Positions 52,353-61,369 of a stretch of 64,000 nucleotides of DNA are shown here, piece by piece. Position numbers and translations under genes: made by a program. Origin of the DNA: an uncultured Bacteroides sp. (lineage in GTDB: Bacteria; Bacteroidota; Bacteroidia; Bacteroidales; Bacteroidaceae); contig CAAFUN010000168.1 in NCBI GenBank assembly GCA_900766195.1, positions 1 to 64,000 of the forward strand. The letters are read 5' to 3'. Each line of letters begins with the position of its first letter. Position 1 is the first letter of the stretch. The notes under the pieces are model-generated. The model searched no databases. It saw nothing but the letters and a program-made list of their open reading frames with translations, and was not told the DNA's origin.

Positions 52353-53876
52353 TTAATGTTTAAAATGACGAATTCCTGTTGTTACCATAGCAATGCCATG
52401 TTCATTGCAATAATCAAATGAAAGTTGGTCTTTGATGGAACCTCCTGGCTGAATAACAGCAGTCACTCCTTCATTTCCGGCAATCTCTACACAGTCTGGG
52501 AATGGGAAAAAGGCATCAGATGCCATCACAGCACCATGCAAATCGAAGCCAAAATTCTTAGCTTTCTCAATCGCTTGTTTTAGCGCATCAACACGAGATG
52601 TTTGTCCTACACCACTTGCAAACAATTGTTGTCCTTTTGCTAAAACAATAGAATTGGACTTACTGTTTTTAACTATTTTATTTGCAAAAAGCATATCTTT
52701 AACCTCTTGTTCAGTAGGCGAATTCACTGTTACCGTTTTCAAATCTTCTGATGTCTCAATATTCAAATCACGATCCTGTACAAGTACTCCATTCAACAAT
52801 GAACGGAATTGCTTTTTCGGAAGATTAACCAGTTTGCGCACTAAAATGATACGGTTTTTCTTTTGACCTAGAATTTCAAGAGCATCTACATCATAATCGG
52901 GCGCTATTATAACTTCAAAAAAGATTTTATTTATTTCTTCTGCAACTTCTTTATCAACAATAGCATTTGTAATCAGCACTCCTCCAAAAGCAGAAACCGG
53001 ATCACCGGCAAGTGCATCTCTCCACGCATCTAAAACTGAATTACGAGAAGCCAAACCACAAGCATTGTTATGCTTTAATATTGCAAATGTTGTTTCATCA
53101 AATTCGTCTATCAAATCAACTGCAGCATTGATATCCAATAAATTGTTATAGGATATTTCCTTACCATGAATTTGGTCAAACATTCCATCCAGATTACCAT
53201 AGAAATATCCCTTTTGGTGTGGATTCTCTCCGTAGCGCAACGCTTTTTGATCATTCATGGCGCAACGGAAAGCTGAACCTGCTTCACCATCAAAGTAATT
53301 AAATATAGCAGAATCATAGTATGATGAAACAGCAAAAGCTTCTTTAGCAAACCAGCGGCGTTCCTCAAAAGTTGTAGTGGCACCATGCTCCATAAGCATA
53401 TCCAAAAAAGGTTTGTATTGAGCCTGAGATGCTACAATAACCACATCGCTGAAGTTTTTAGCAGCCGCACGTATCAACGAAATTCCACCAATATCTATTT
53501 TTTCTATGACAGCCGGTTCTTCAGCTCCTGATGCAACCGTTGCTTCAAATGGATACAAATCTACAATAACCAAGTCTATTTCGGGGATCTCATACTTTTC
53601 AATTTGCTGGATATCCTGTTCCAATCCACGACGGCAAAGGATACCTCCGAACACTTTTGGATGTAAAGTTTTGACACGTCCTCCTAAAATAGAAGGGTAA
53701 GATGTCAAATCTTCCACAGCTTGACAAGGATATCCTAATGACTCTATAAATTGACGAGTACCTCCAGTAGAAAGGAACCCGACCCCTTCTTCATGAAGTT
53801 TGGTTATAATTTCGTCCAAACCTTCTTTATGATAAACCGACACTAAAGCGGTTTTAATTTTCTTTGATTCCGACAT
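52353..53876 (-). CDS. purH: Bifunctional AICAR formyltransferase / IMP cyclohydrolase
   Basis: Catalyses the last two steps of IMP synthesis (507 aa). N-terminal cyclohydrolase domain: KTALVSVYHKEGLDEIITKL, FLSTGGTRQFIESLG, GGRVKTLHPKVFGGILCRR. C-terminal formyltransferase domain: LRYGENPHQKGYF, FAILKHNNACGLASRN, PVSAFGGVLITN and the closing VTAVIQPGGSIKDQLSFDYC. The frame is open to 53906, but that stretch overlaps the -7 box at 53904-53911, so the ATG at 53876 is used. It is the gene upstream of mreB. Confidence 0.96.
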   Translation of the reverse strand: MSESKKIKTALVSVYHKEGLDEIITKLHEEGVGFLSTGGTRQFIESLGYPCQAVEDLTSYPSILGGRVKTLHPKVFGGILCRRGLEQDIQQIEKYEIPEIDLVIVDLYPFEATVASGAEEPAVIEKIDIGGISLIRAAAKNFSDVVIVASQAQYKPFLDMLMEHGATTTFEERRWFAKEAFAVSSYYDSAIFNYFDGEAGSAFRCAMNDQKALRYGENPHQKGYFYGNLDGMFDQIHGKEISYNNLLDINAAVDLIDEFDETTFAILKHNNACGLASRNSVLDAWRDALAGDPVSAFGGVLITNAIVDKEVAEEINKIFFEVIIAPDYDVDALEILGQKKNRIILVRKLVNLPKKQFRSLLNGVLVQDRDLNIETSEDLKTVTVNSPTEQEVKDMLFANKIVKNSKSNSIVLAKGQQLFASGVGQTSRVDALKQAIEKAKNFGFDLHGAVMASDAFFPFPDCVEIAGNEGVTAVIQPGGSIKDQLSFDYCNEHGIAMVTTGIRHFKH

Positions 53877-53903
53877 GGATTTACGTATTAAGGATTCGAT
53901 GCG

Positions 53904-53911
53904 CAAAGGTA
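53904..53911 (-). promoter_or_regulatory. Promoter -7 box of purH (and possibly the mre genes)
   Basis: CAAAGGTA on the plus strand is TACCTTTG on the minus strand, matching TAnnTTTG; predicted start about 20 nt before the purH ATG. Confidence 0.6.
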
Positions 53912-53960
53912 CTAAAAATGTTCATTTGGCATATACTCATATACAATAAATTAGGTATAA

Positions 53961-53997
53961 TTAAAAAGCGCTGTTTCTTTTGTTAGAAACAGCGCTT
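53961..53997 (-). terminator. Terminator after the M13 peptidase gene
   Basis: AAGCGCTGTTTCT and AGAAACAGCGCTT form a perfect 13-bp stem with a 6-nt loop, followed on the minus strand by TTTTAATTATA. It separates the peptidase gene from purH. Confidence 0.85.
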
Positions 53998-54019
53998 ACA
54001 TATCTTTAAAAAGAAAAGT

Positions 54020-56056
54020 TTACCATATGGAAACTCGTTTATCAACAGGAATAAACATCGGATCTTTCTCGGTTATATTGAAAGCTTGATACCAAGCGTC
54101 AATTTGAGGAAGTGCTCCATCCACGCGCCATTTACCCAGTGCATGAGGATCAATTTTCGTACGACGTAGAATCTCAGCCTCACGGATATTTCCAGCCCAA
54201 ACATTTGCATAAGCAAGGAAAAAGCGTTGTTCGGGAGTAAATCCGTCTTTAACAGCCAAAGGATGACTAGCTGTAGCTTTTTTGAATGCTTGGAAAGAGA
54301 CCTGCAGACCACCATGATCGGCAATATTCTCACCTAAAGTAAAACGTCCATTGCCGTGTACTCCAGGAGCAACTTGAATGCTATCAAAGAGGTTCGCCAT
54401 AACAGCAGCACGTTTTTCGAAGTTCTTAGCATCAGAAGAGGTCCACCAATCTTTTAAGTTACCATCCTTGTCATACTGACGACCCTGATCATCAAAGCCA
54501 TGTGTCATTTCATGTCCAATAACCACTCCAATGGCACCATAGTTAAACGCATCATCAGCTTTCATATCAAAGAAAGGATATTGCAGGATACCGGCAGGGA
54601 AACAAATCTCATTGGTCGTAGGATTATAATAAGCATTAACTGTCTGTGGAGTCATAAGCCACTCATCTTTATCTACCGGCTTACCTATTTTATCAATCAT
54701 ACGATTATAAGCCCAAGTATTGGCACGTGATACATTACTCCAATAATTATCATCTTTCAACTCCATTTTAGAATAATCCTTCCACTTATCCGGGTAACCA
54801 ATCTTCACATGGAACGCAGCCAGCTTTTCCAAAGCTTTTTGCTTAGTGGTATCACTCATCCACTCAAGATTCTTAATACGCTCTCCCAAAGACGTTTGCA
54901 AATTCTTAACAAGAGCTACCATACGTTCTTTGGCAGCAGCTGGAAAATACTTTTCAACATACATCTGACCTACAGCTTCGCCTAAAGATCCATTAAGAGT
55001 AGAAACTGCACGCTTCCAACGAGGTTGCATTTCTTTCTTTCCTGACATAGCCTTTCCATAGAAATCAAAGTTCTGCACTACAAATGCATCACTTAGATAA
55101 TCGGCGGCGCTATTAATCACATTCCATTGTAAGTAAGCAATATTATCAGCCAACGGAAGGGTTCCTATAACAGTTTCTACCGCTTTGATCGCTTCCGGCT
55201 GACCAACATTCAATTCGGTAGCTTTCTGCAAATGCGAAGCCGGCAGGTAAGTCTTCCAATCAAACGAAGCATATTCTTTCTCCCAATCGGCCAAAGTTTT
55301 CTTATTATAGTTGGCATGAGGATCACGCAATTGAACTTGTGTTCTCGCAGCTTTAGCTAGAGTTGTTTCTATTTTTAGCACAGCATCCATTGCTTTCTTT
55401 GAAGCGGTTTCGTCAAATCCTGCCAAGCGAAACATCTTTTCAACATGAATTTTATAAGCCTCTCTTATAGCTGTAGTTTTCTCATCCTTCTCTAAATAAT
55501 AGTCCCGTTCTCCCATACCTAAACCACCTTGGAAAAACTGAACTATATTCATAGAGCTATTCATATCATCTGCACCCACATACATATTGAAATAAGGATC
55601 TATTCCTATTAATTGAAGCTGGCCTATCATACCATAGATGTCTTTTTTATCTTTTAAAGCACCTATTTTATCCAGTTCCGCCTTTATTGGTTTACCTCCG
55701 TCTGCATTCAACTTTACACTATCCATAGCCATATTGTACATGCTCCCAATCTTCTGAGCAACACTTCCTTTTTCATGCTTGGTCTTCGCAAGTTCTTCAA
55801 TCAGTTCACGAACTTGTTTCCGATTATTCTCACCCAGCATATCAAAAGAGCCAAAACGAGCATATTCATCAGTCAACGGGTGATTCTTCATCCAACCACC
55901 ACATGCATATTGATAGAAATCCGTTCCGGGGAGAGCGGTTGTATCCAAATTTGCAAGGTCAATGCCGGCTCCTAGTGCCGCTCCTTTCTTGCTACCACAC
56001 CCTGTCATGATCAAACACAGTGCTAAAACAGGAAAATACTTCTTCATTTTCATCAT
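54020..56056 (-). CDS. M13-family zinc metallopeptidase lipoprotein
   Basis: A 678-aa neprilysin/PepO-like endopeptidase. It has a lipoprotein leader (lipobox MTGC, then GSKKG), an N-terminal M13 domain (DFYQYACGGWMKNHPLTDEY) and the zinc site: HEMTH in GVVIGHEMTHGFDDQGRQYD, the third ligand Glu in ENIADHGGLQVSFQAF, and a closing CxxW-less end (VDKRVSIW). Family members cut short peptides; here it is probably held at the outer or periplasmic face by the lipid. The start is one of the Met codons at 56056, 56053 or 56047. It is 25 nt after the ABC-F gene and probably co-transcribed. Confidence 0.93.
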   Translation of the reverse strand: MMKMKKYFPVLALCLIMTGCGSKKGAALGAGIDLANLDTTALPGTDFYQYACGGWMKNHPLTDEYARFGSFDMLGENNRKQVRELIEELAKTKHEKGSVAQKIGSMYNMAMDSVKLNADGGKPIKAELDKIGALKDKKDIYGMIGQLQLIGIDPYFNMYVGADDMNSSMNIVQFFQGGLGMGERDYYLEKDEKTTAIREAYKIHVEKMFRLAGFDETASKKAMDAVLKIETTLAKAARTQVQLRDPHANYNKKTLADWEKEYASFDWKTYLPASHLQKATELNVGQPEAIKAVETVIGTLPLADNIAYLQWNVINSAADYLSDAFVVQNFDFYGKAMSGKKEMQPRWKRAVSTLNGSLGEAVGQMYVEKYFPAAAKERMVALVKNLQTSLGERIKNLEWMSDTTKQKALEKLAAFHVKIGYPDKWKDYSKMELKDDNYWSNVSRANTWAYNRMIDKIGKPVDKDEWLMTPQTVNAYYNPTTNEICFPAGILQYPFFDMKADDAFNYGAIGVVIGHEMTHGFDDQGRQYDKDGNLKDWWTSSDAKNFEKRAAVMANLFDSIQVAPGVHGNGRFTLGENIADHGGLQVSFQAFKKATASHPLAVKDGFTPEQRFFLAYANVWAGNIREAEILRRTKIDPHALGKWRVDGALPQIDAWYQAFNITEKDPMFIPVDKRVSIW

Positions 56057-56081
56057 TACACAACATTTATTAGATTCTTAA

Positions 56082-58061
56082 TTATCCATTATTTATTTCA
56101 TTTCTCACACTCTCAAGTTCCATTGACGCAGCATCCCAATCCTCCATAATCTGATCCAACTGTTTTTTAAGCTTTTGATGGTGTTCATAAAGCTGCATAT
56201 CAACAGCACCTTCAGGAGTAGCCATCTTTGCTTCAAGAATAGCGATAGCAGATTCCAGTTGCGAAATCTCACCTTCGTATTCATTCACTTTCCGTTCTAT
56301 CTTCTTTAATCTTTTATTCAGCTCTTTCTGAGCTTCATAAGATAGTTTATTATCTGCTGAGGTTTGCTCTTTTTTTGCGTCAGTATCTTCCGATCCCAAA
56401 ACAGAGTGCAATGAAGACAGTGTTACATTTTTTTGCAATTCGTTCAAACTGTCAATCTCCTTTTTATGCAAAAAGTCATAAATTCCTCCCAAATGCTCTC
56501 TTACTAAACCTCCTCCGAACTCATAAACCTTAGTCGCAAGTCCATCCAAAAAATCACGATCATGACTCACCAAAATTACAGTGCCGTCAAAATCACGTAT
56601 AGCCTCCTTCAGCACATCCTTCGAACGCATATCCAAATGGTTTGTCGGTTCATCCAATATCAGAAAGTTCACAGGCTCTAACAATAAACGTATCATTGCC
56701 AAACGGGTACGCTCTCCACCCGAAAGAACTTTCACTTTTTTATCCGAAGCTTCACCGCCAAACATGAAAGCACCTAATATATCTCTGATTCTAAGACGAA
56801 TGTCTCCTACAGCAACTCTATCTATCGTATCGAATACCGTAAGTTCTCCATCAAGCATTTGCGCTTGATTCTGAGCAAAATAGCCAATCTGTACATTATG
56901 TCCTATTTTTAATTGTCCGGTATAGTCTGTAATATCTCCCATGATACACTTCACAAGAGTCGATTTACCTTCACCATTTTTTCCAACGAATGCCACCTTT
57001 TCTCCACGATTAATGGTCAGATTAACATCATGAAAAACAACATGAGATCCGTAAGCCTTGCCCAAGTCTTCACAAATCACCGGATAACTACCACTACGGC
57101 TTGAACAAACAAACTTCAGCCTAAGTGCAGAGTTATCCTCTTCATCCACTTCAATTCGTTCAATCTTTTCAAGTTGCTTAATGCGGCTTTGCACTTGAAC
57201 GGACTTTGTCGCTTTATAACGAAACCTTTCAATAAAAGCTTCAGTATCACCTATTTGTTTCTGCTGATTTTCATAAGCCCTCAACTGTTGTTCACGACGC
57301 TCTTGACGAAGCAAGACATAATCATCATATTTCACTTTATAATCATAAATATGTCCACATGAGATTTCAATTGTACGCGTTGTTACATTATTCAAAAAAG
57401 CCCTATCATGACTTACCAAAACAACAGCGTTAGCCCGTGTAGACAAAAACACCTCAAGCCACTGAATACTCTCAATATCCAAGTGATTGGTAGGTTCATC
57501 AAGCAAAAGAACGTCCGGACGCCTCAACAAAAGTTTAGCCAACTCAATACGCATTCGCCATCCACCTGAGAATTCAGAAGTAGGACGATCAAAGTCCTCC
57601 CTACTAAAACCAAGACCAATAAGGGTACGTTCAGTTTCTGCATGAAAATTCGTACCACCCATCATCAAAAATTGATCATTCTCATGCGTAAAACGTTCGA
57701 TTAGCTTATGATATGACTCTGATTCATAATCAGTACGTTCAGCAAGCTCCTGGTTCATTCTTTCCAGATCAGCCTGCAATTTAAATATTTCCTCAAAAGC
57801 AAGTTCCGCTTCCTCCTTTACAGTGCGGTTATCGGCAAGTATCATAACCTGAGGCAGATAACCCACTGTAACATCCTTAGGCATTGCAACCGTACCCGAT
57901 GAAGGAGTCTGCAAACCAGCCAGTATTTTGAGCATAGTTGATTTTCCAGCTCCATTTTTGCCTACAAGGGCAATACGTTCTTTCTTATTAATAACATAAG
58001 ATACCTCTTCAAACAACACAGTGGCATTAAACTCCACTTTCAGACCTTCTACTGATATCAT
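56082..58061 (-). CDS. ABC-F family ATPase
   Basis: A 659-aa soluble protein with two ABC domains and no membrane part: Walker A GKNGAGKSTMLKILAG and GKNGEGKSTLVKCIMG, signature motifs FSGGWRMRIELAKLLLRR and LSGGERTRLAMIRLLLEP, and Walker B LLLDEPTNHLD and LILDEPTNHLD. A charged linker separates them (residues about 235-300) and a coiled-coil ends the protein (KLSYEAQKELNKRLKKIERK). ABC-F proteins act on the ribosome. The C-terminal coiled-coil resembles the Uup/YdiF groups rather than antibiotic-resistance members; the exact subgroup is uncertain. Its own -7 box lies at 58090-58097. Confidence 0.92.
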   Translation of the reverse strand: MISVEGLKVEFNATVLFEEVSYVINKKERIALVGKNGAGKSTMLKILAGLQTPSSGTVAMPKDVTVGYLPQVMILADNRTVKEEAELAFEEIFKLQADLERMNQELAERTDYESESYHKLIERFTHENDQFLMMGGTNFHAETERTLIGLGFSREDFDRPTSEFSGGWRMRIELAKLLLRRPDVLLLDEPTNHLDIESIQWLEVFLSTRANAVVLVSHDRAFLNNVTTRTIEISCGHIYDYKVKYDDYVLLRQERREQQLRAYENQQKQIGDTEAFIERFRYKATKSVQVQSRIKQLEKIERIEVDEEDNSALRLKFVCSSRSGSYPVICEDLGKAYGSHVVFHDVNLTINRGEKVAFVGKNGEGKSTLVKCIMGDITDYTGQLKIGHNVQIGYFAQNQAQMLDGELTVFDTIDRVAVGDIRLRIRDILGAFMFGGEASDKKVKVLSGGERTRLAMIRLLLEPVNFLILDEPTNHLDMRSKDVLKEAIRDFDGTVILVSHDRDFLDGLATKVYEFGGGLVREHLGGIYDFLHKKEIDSLNELQKNVTLSSLHSVLGSEDTDAKKEQTSADNKLSYEAQKELNKRLKKIERKVNEYEGEISQLESAIAILEAKMATPEGAVDMQLYEHHQKLKKQLDQIMEDWDAASMELESVRNEINNG

Positions 58062-58089
58062 TCCAATAGTCTATTAATCATTAAAAATG

Positions 58090-58097
58090 CAAAGATA
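58090..58097 (-). promoter_or_regulatory. Promoter -7 box of the ABC-F / M13 peptidase pair
   Basis: CAAAGATA on the plus strand is TATCTTTG on the minus strand, matching TAnnTTTG, 28 nt upstream of the ATG. Confidence 0.6.
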
Positions 58098-58141
58098 GTG
58101 ATTCTCAGATGTTCAATATTGCGCAGAAACAAAAAAGTCTC

Positions 58142-59416
58142 TTATTCCAGCACCTTCACTAATATTTTATCAATCCGCGCACCATCCATATCCATAATTT
58201 CTAAGAGAAAGCCTTTCCATTTTACAGCTTCCCCACTTTGAGGTATATGTTGAAGTTCCTCCAAAACAAGCCCTCCTACTGTACTATAATCGTTTTGATT
58301 GGAATACCAATCTTCTTTATCAAAATAAGCAAGAAAATCATATACCGGACATTGACCATCTATGAGCCAACCGTCTCCTTCTTTACGCTTTATGATATCA
58401 GGCTCTGCATAAGTATCTTCAATATTACCAACGAGCCCTTCTAAAATATCTTTCAATGTTATGACGCCCTGAAAATCACCAAATTCATCACAAATCAAAG
58501 CTTGTCCGATTCGTTTGTCCTTCATTCTTTCCAACGCTTTATACACGCTCATTGTCTCGTGAAAAAAGATAGCGGACGACATTATCTTATTTAGATCCAA
58601 ATTAGGTTTGTTCAGCTCAAAGACCAGTTTTTTAAGCGTAACAACTCCCTTTATATTATCATAGTTCCGATCTACAACCGGATAAAAATCGTGCAAGTGT
58701 TCTTGAAGAACAGCTCGTATTTGTTTACTATCCATCGTCACATCCAGCACCGTCACATCCGAACGATGTGTCATCAACGAACTAATTTTCAAATCACCCA
58801 ACAAAAAAACGCGCTCCATAATATCCTGTTCAACTTCCTGAACTTCACCCTCTCTTGTTCCTTCCTGAATCATCGACTTGATTTCTTCCTCCGTCACTTT
58901 CTCCTGATCGGTCTTCAATCCAAATAAATTAAAGATGAAAGAGGTACTTTTAGCCAATAGCCAAACAAATGGAGATGCAATCATAGAAAGCACATACATA
59001 GGGCGCGCCACAATCTTTGCGGCCTGCGAAGAAGTACTCATCCCTATTCGTTTGGGGACCAACTCTCCAAAAACCAATGTCAAGTAGGTTACAAATACCA
59101 CAATCACAATTTGTCCCAAAGTTCTTGAATAATCCGGCGATACTCCCCAACCGACCAACACCGTCGAAAAATCATCGGCCAAAGCACTACCGGAATATAT
59201 ACCGGTTAATATACCTACTATAGTAATGCCGATTTGTACTGTAGACAAAAAGTTATCCGGTTTCTGAGACAATAACAAAGCTGTCTTTGCAGAACGATTA
59301 CCCTTATTTGCCTCGCTTAGCAAATGAGACTTACGGACAGAGATTAATGCTATTTCGGACATTGCCAAAAACCCATTCAACAGAATAAGACCTATAATGA
59401 TTAAGAACTCACTCAT
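58142..59416 (-). CDS. CNNM/HlyC-CorC family membrane protein
   Basis: A 424-aa protein. Residues 1 to about 190 are a DUF21/CNNM membrane domain (FLIIIGLILLNGFLAMSEIA, TVQIGITIVGILTGIYSGSA, LVFGELVPKRIGMS). A pair of CBS domains follows (MTHRSDVTVLDVTMDSKQIR, then ALICDEFGDFQGVITLKDIL), and the CorC/HlyC domain ends the protein (DYSTVGGLVLEELQHIPQSG). Relatives export or sense Mg2+ or Co2+; the old hemolysin name is not supported for most. It has a leader of about 240 nt from a -7 box at 59663-59670. Confidence 0.9.
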   Translation of the reverse strand: MSEFLIIIGLILLNGFLAMSEIALISVRKSHLLSEANKGNRSAKTALLLSQKPDNFLSTVQIGITIVGILTGIYSGSALADDFSTVLVGWGVSPDYSRTLGQIVIVVFVTYLTLVFGELVPKRIGMSTSSQAAKIVARPMYVLSMIASPFVWLLAKSTSFIFNLFGLKTDQEKVTEEEIKSMIQEGTREGEVQEVEQDIMERVFLLGDLKISSLMTHRSDVTVLDVTMDSKQIRAVLQEHLHDFYPVVDRNYDNIKGVVTLKKLVFELNKPNLDLNKIMSSAIFFHETMSVYKALERMKDKRIGQALICDEFGDFQGVITLKDILEGLVGNIEDTYAEPDIIKRKEGDGWLIDGQCPVYDFLAYFDKEDWYSNQNDYSTVGGLVLEELQHIPQSGEAVKWKGFLLEIMDMDGARIDKILVKVLE

Positions 59417-59694
59417 CGTTTAATTCTAAATTATAAAACATATCAATAATAAACAAAAAATATAAGACACTGCATTGTTATACAGTATCGTAAGTATAGA
59501 TAGAAAAATAGTAAAAGAAGCAAAAAGACAGCGCAGAGAGATAGAAGTCTTTACGACATTAAATAAGTAGGCTTCACTAATTTTGTTTAAAGTGAAGTGA
59601 TCAGGAATGACAGTATGTCCACTTGAGTCTTCGAAGATAAAATTCAATTTATAAATACTTTGCAAAGATAAATCATATCTTCCGGTATTGCAAT
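59417..59694 (-). other. Long leader of the CNNM-type gene
   Basis: Between rplS and the CNNM gene there is no convincing coding sequence. A -7 box at 59663-59670 implies a 5' leader of about 240 nt. I could not identify a conserved riboswitch fold; a Mg2+-responsive leader is conceivable but unsupported. Confidence 0.4.
59663..59670 (-). promoter_or_regulatory. Promoter -7 box of the CNNM-type gene
   Basis: CAAAGATA on the plus strand is TATCTTTG on the minus strand, matching TAnnTTTG. Confidence 0.5.
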
Positions 59695-59727
59695 AAAAAA
59701 GGGAATCGAATTTCGACTCCCTTTTTT
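59695..59727 (-). terminator. Terminator after rplS
   Basis: GGGAATCGAA and TTCGACTCCC pair with one mismatch around a single T, extended by A6 and T6 runs. It lies 26 nt after the rplS stop on the minus strand and is symmetrical enough to work both ways. Confidence 0.85.
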
Positions 59728-59752
59728 ATTGCAAAAATGAATAAACGGATAA

Positions 59753-60106
59753 TTAGCCGTTAACTCTTTTCTCTTTAATTCTTGCTTTTTTACCGGTAAG
59801 AGCCCGTAAATAATACAGTTTAGCCCGACGTACTTTACCCACTTTGTTCACTTCAATACTGTCAATAGCAGGTGAATCAATAGGGAAAATTCTTTCTACA
59901 CCTACAGTACCAGACATTTTACGAACAGTAAAACGTTTTTTATCCTGATGACCGGAGATCTTAATAACAACGCCACGGTATAACTGAACACGTTCTTTAT
60001 TACCCTCAACAATACGATATGCTACTGTAATAGTATCGCCTGCTTTAAAGCTTGGATGTTGTTTGCCTGTAGCAAATGCTTCTTCTGCAACTTTAATTAA
60101 ATCCAT
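59753..60106 (-). CDS. rplS: 50S ribosomal protein L19
   Basis: A 117-aa ribosomal protein at the 30S-50S interface. It starts MDLIKVAEEAFATGKQHPSF and has the L19 blocks FKAGDTITVAYRIVEGNKER, VQLYRGVVIKISG, SGTVGVERIFPIDSPAIDSI and VRRAKLYYLRALTGKKARIK. Length is normal. It is monocistronic here, with a terminator downstream; TTCCTTTG at about 60220 on the minus strand is a near match to a -7 box. Confidence 0.97.
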   Translation of the reverse strand: MDLIKVAEEAFATGKQHPSFKAGDTITVAYRIVEGNKERVQLYRGVVIKISGHQDKKRFTVRKMSGTVGVERIFPIDSPAIDSIEVNKVGKVRRAKLYYLRALTGKKARIKEKRVNG

Positions 60107-60243
60107 CGTAGTAATTATTAAATTGTTTCATCGTAACAACGCAACATACCAGGCCTCACACTTAATGTCCTGACAGCGATTGCGCGAAAGCGGTGCAAAG
60201 GAACAAATTATTTATGTATTTGCCAAGCAATTCAGACATTTTA

Positions 60244-61260
60244 TTACCTTCTCTCATCAGAGGAGCGAGTAGAGCGGGAAGTTCCTGATCTTTGGGAAGA
60301 TGAAGAGCTATCATTATCTCTACTTTCACGATTGGTTCTTCTTACAGAGGAAGTCCCGTCGTCCTTACTTTCCCTTCTGACACTTCTTACAGATGAAGAG
60401 TTATCATCGCCACGGCTGCTCCGCCTACTTCTTACAGAGGAAGATTGATCATCAGTATCACCATTTCTACCACGCCTTACATCATTTGACGAATCGGGTC
60501 TTCTTGTATTAGGAGGAACTGTAGGACGCGGTTCAGTAGTTACCCTTCTATCGCCCCTTCTTATATCGTCCCTCGTATTGTTACCTTTATCCAGTCTTTC
60601 ACGGCTACCTTCACTCCTTCGCGTTGTATAAACATCATCTCTCCCCGGTCTTCTTTCCGAATTAGGACCTACACGTACAGTTCCGAAATCCGAACGTCTA
60701 TATACATCAAAGCTATTATTACCTCTAATACGATAGGAACCACCATATAGAGGGTGATCATAGCGCCCACGGTAATAACTTTCATTATTGTAGTAAGTGC
60801 GGTAATGCCTACCACGATAAGTTCGGTAATTGTATGGACGTGAAAAATAGAAGGAATAACGATCAGGGTATCTTGAATAAACGCGAAAATACCAACTAGA
60901 TCCACTTGCATATATGGGACGGAAGAAATAATCAATTTGTACCAGCCGGGCATACTGATTATTATTTAGCACCCAGCGCAGATCATCATTTCTGGTATCC
61001 AAATAATTATAATATTGACCAAGGGCCCATTCCGATCCATGCAGCACATCATCCATTAAATTGCGTACGTTATAAATAAAATCATAATTGATTTCATAAA
61101 CATCATTATATTGCGCCGTACTTAAATTCAACTCATAAGCCATCTTATCGGTAAGAAACCGGGTATCTTCACGCACTCCCGATACACTATACGCATCCAT
61201 ATTTGTTGTGCAAGATACGAGGCTCACAGTCATAAAGAGTATAGATATTATTCGTTTCAT
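60244..61260 (-). CDS. Lipoprotein with Arg/Ser-rich tandem repeats
   Basis: A 338-aa lipoprotein (lipobox LVSC, then TTNMDAYS). The N-terminal 130 residues are predicted helical (DKMAYELNLSTAQYNDVYEI, NVRNLMDDVLHGSEWALGQY). A Tyr/Arg-rich middle follows (RPYNYRTYRGRHYRTYYNNE). The C-terminal third is disordered and strongly charged, ending in four 15-residue tandem units at about 270-329: DDQSSSVRSRRSSRG, DDNSSSVRSVRRESK, DDGTSSVRRTNRESR, DNDSSSSSQRSGTSR. I do not recognise a characterised family. A positively charged tail on the envelope could bind peptidoglycan, LPS or nucleic acid; this is speculation. It lies 108 nt after the CvfB-like gene, across a terminator. Confidence 0.8.
   Translation of the reverse strand: MKRIISILFMTVSLVSCTTNMDAYSVSGVREDTRFLTDKMAYELNLSTAQYNDVYEINYDFIYNVRNLMDDVLHGSEWALGQYYNYLDTRNDDLRWVLNNNQYARLVQIDYFFRPIYASGSSWYFRVYSRYPDRYSFYFSRPYNYRTYRGRHYRTYYNNESYYRGRYDHPLYGGSYRIRGNNSFDVYRRSDFGTVRVGPNSERRPGRDDVYTTRRSEGSRERLDKGNNTRDDIRRGDRRVTTEPRPTVPPNTRRPDSSNDVRRGRNGDTDDQSSSVRSRRSSRGDDNSSSVRSVRRESKDDGTSSVRRTNRESRDNDSSSSSQRSGTSRSTRSSDERR
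60274..60453 (-). repeat. Coding tandem repeat, four units of about 45 bp
   Basis: The region encodes four consecutive 15-residue units with the pattern D-[DN]-x-[ST]-S-S-V-R-x-x-x-R-x-S-[RK]; the last unit is degenerate. Tandem coding repeats can change in copy number. Confidence 0.7.
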
Positions 61261-61306
61261 AATTACATTAAATTAGAAGTTTGTAACTCTGCCTATCCTA
61301 TAACAA

Positions 61307-61333
61307 CAAAAATAGGAGGATAAATTCCCTCCT
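61307..61333 (-). terminator. Terminator after the CvfB-like gene
   Basis: On the minus strand AGGAGG and CCTCCT form a 6-bp stem around 8 nt, followed by ATTTTTGTTG. Confidence 0.65.
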
Positions 61334-61369
61334 GCCTTTGTTTCTCTCTATTCTTATTTAGGGTTTTCC

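Noticed and set aside
59426..59665. 79-codon minus-strand frame upstream of the CNNM gene
   Set aside because: Its TTG start overlaps the -7 box, so it could not be translated from that transcript in full; no homology recognised.
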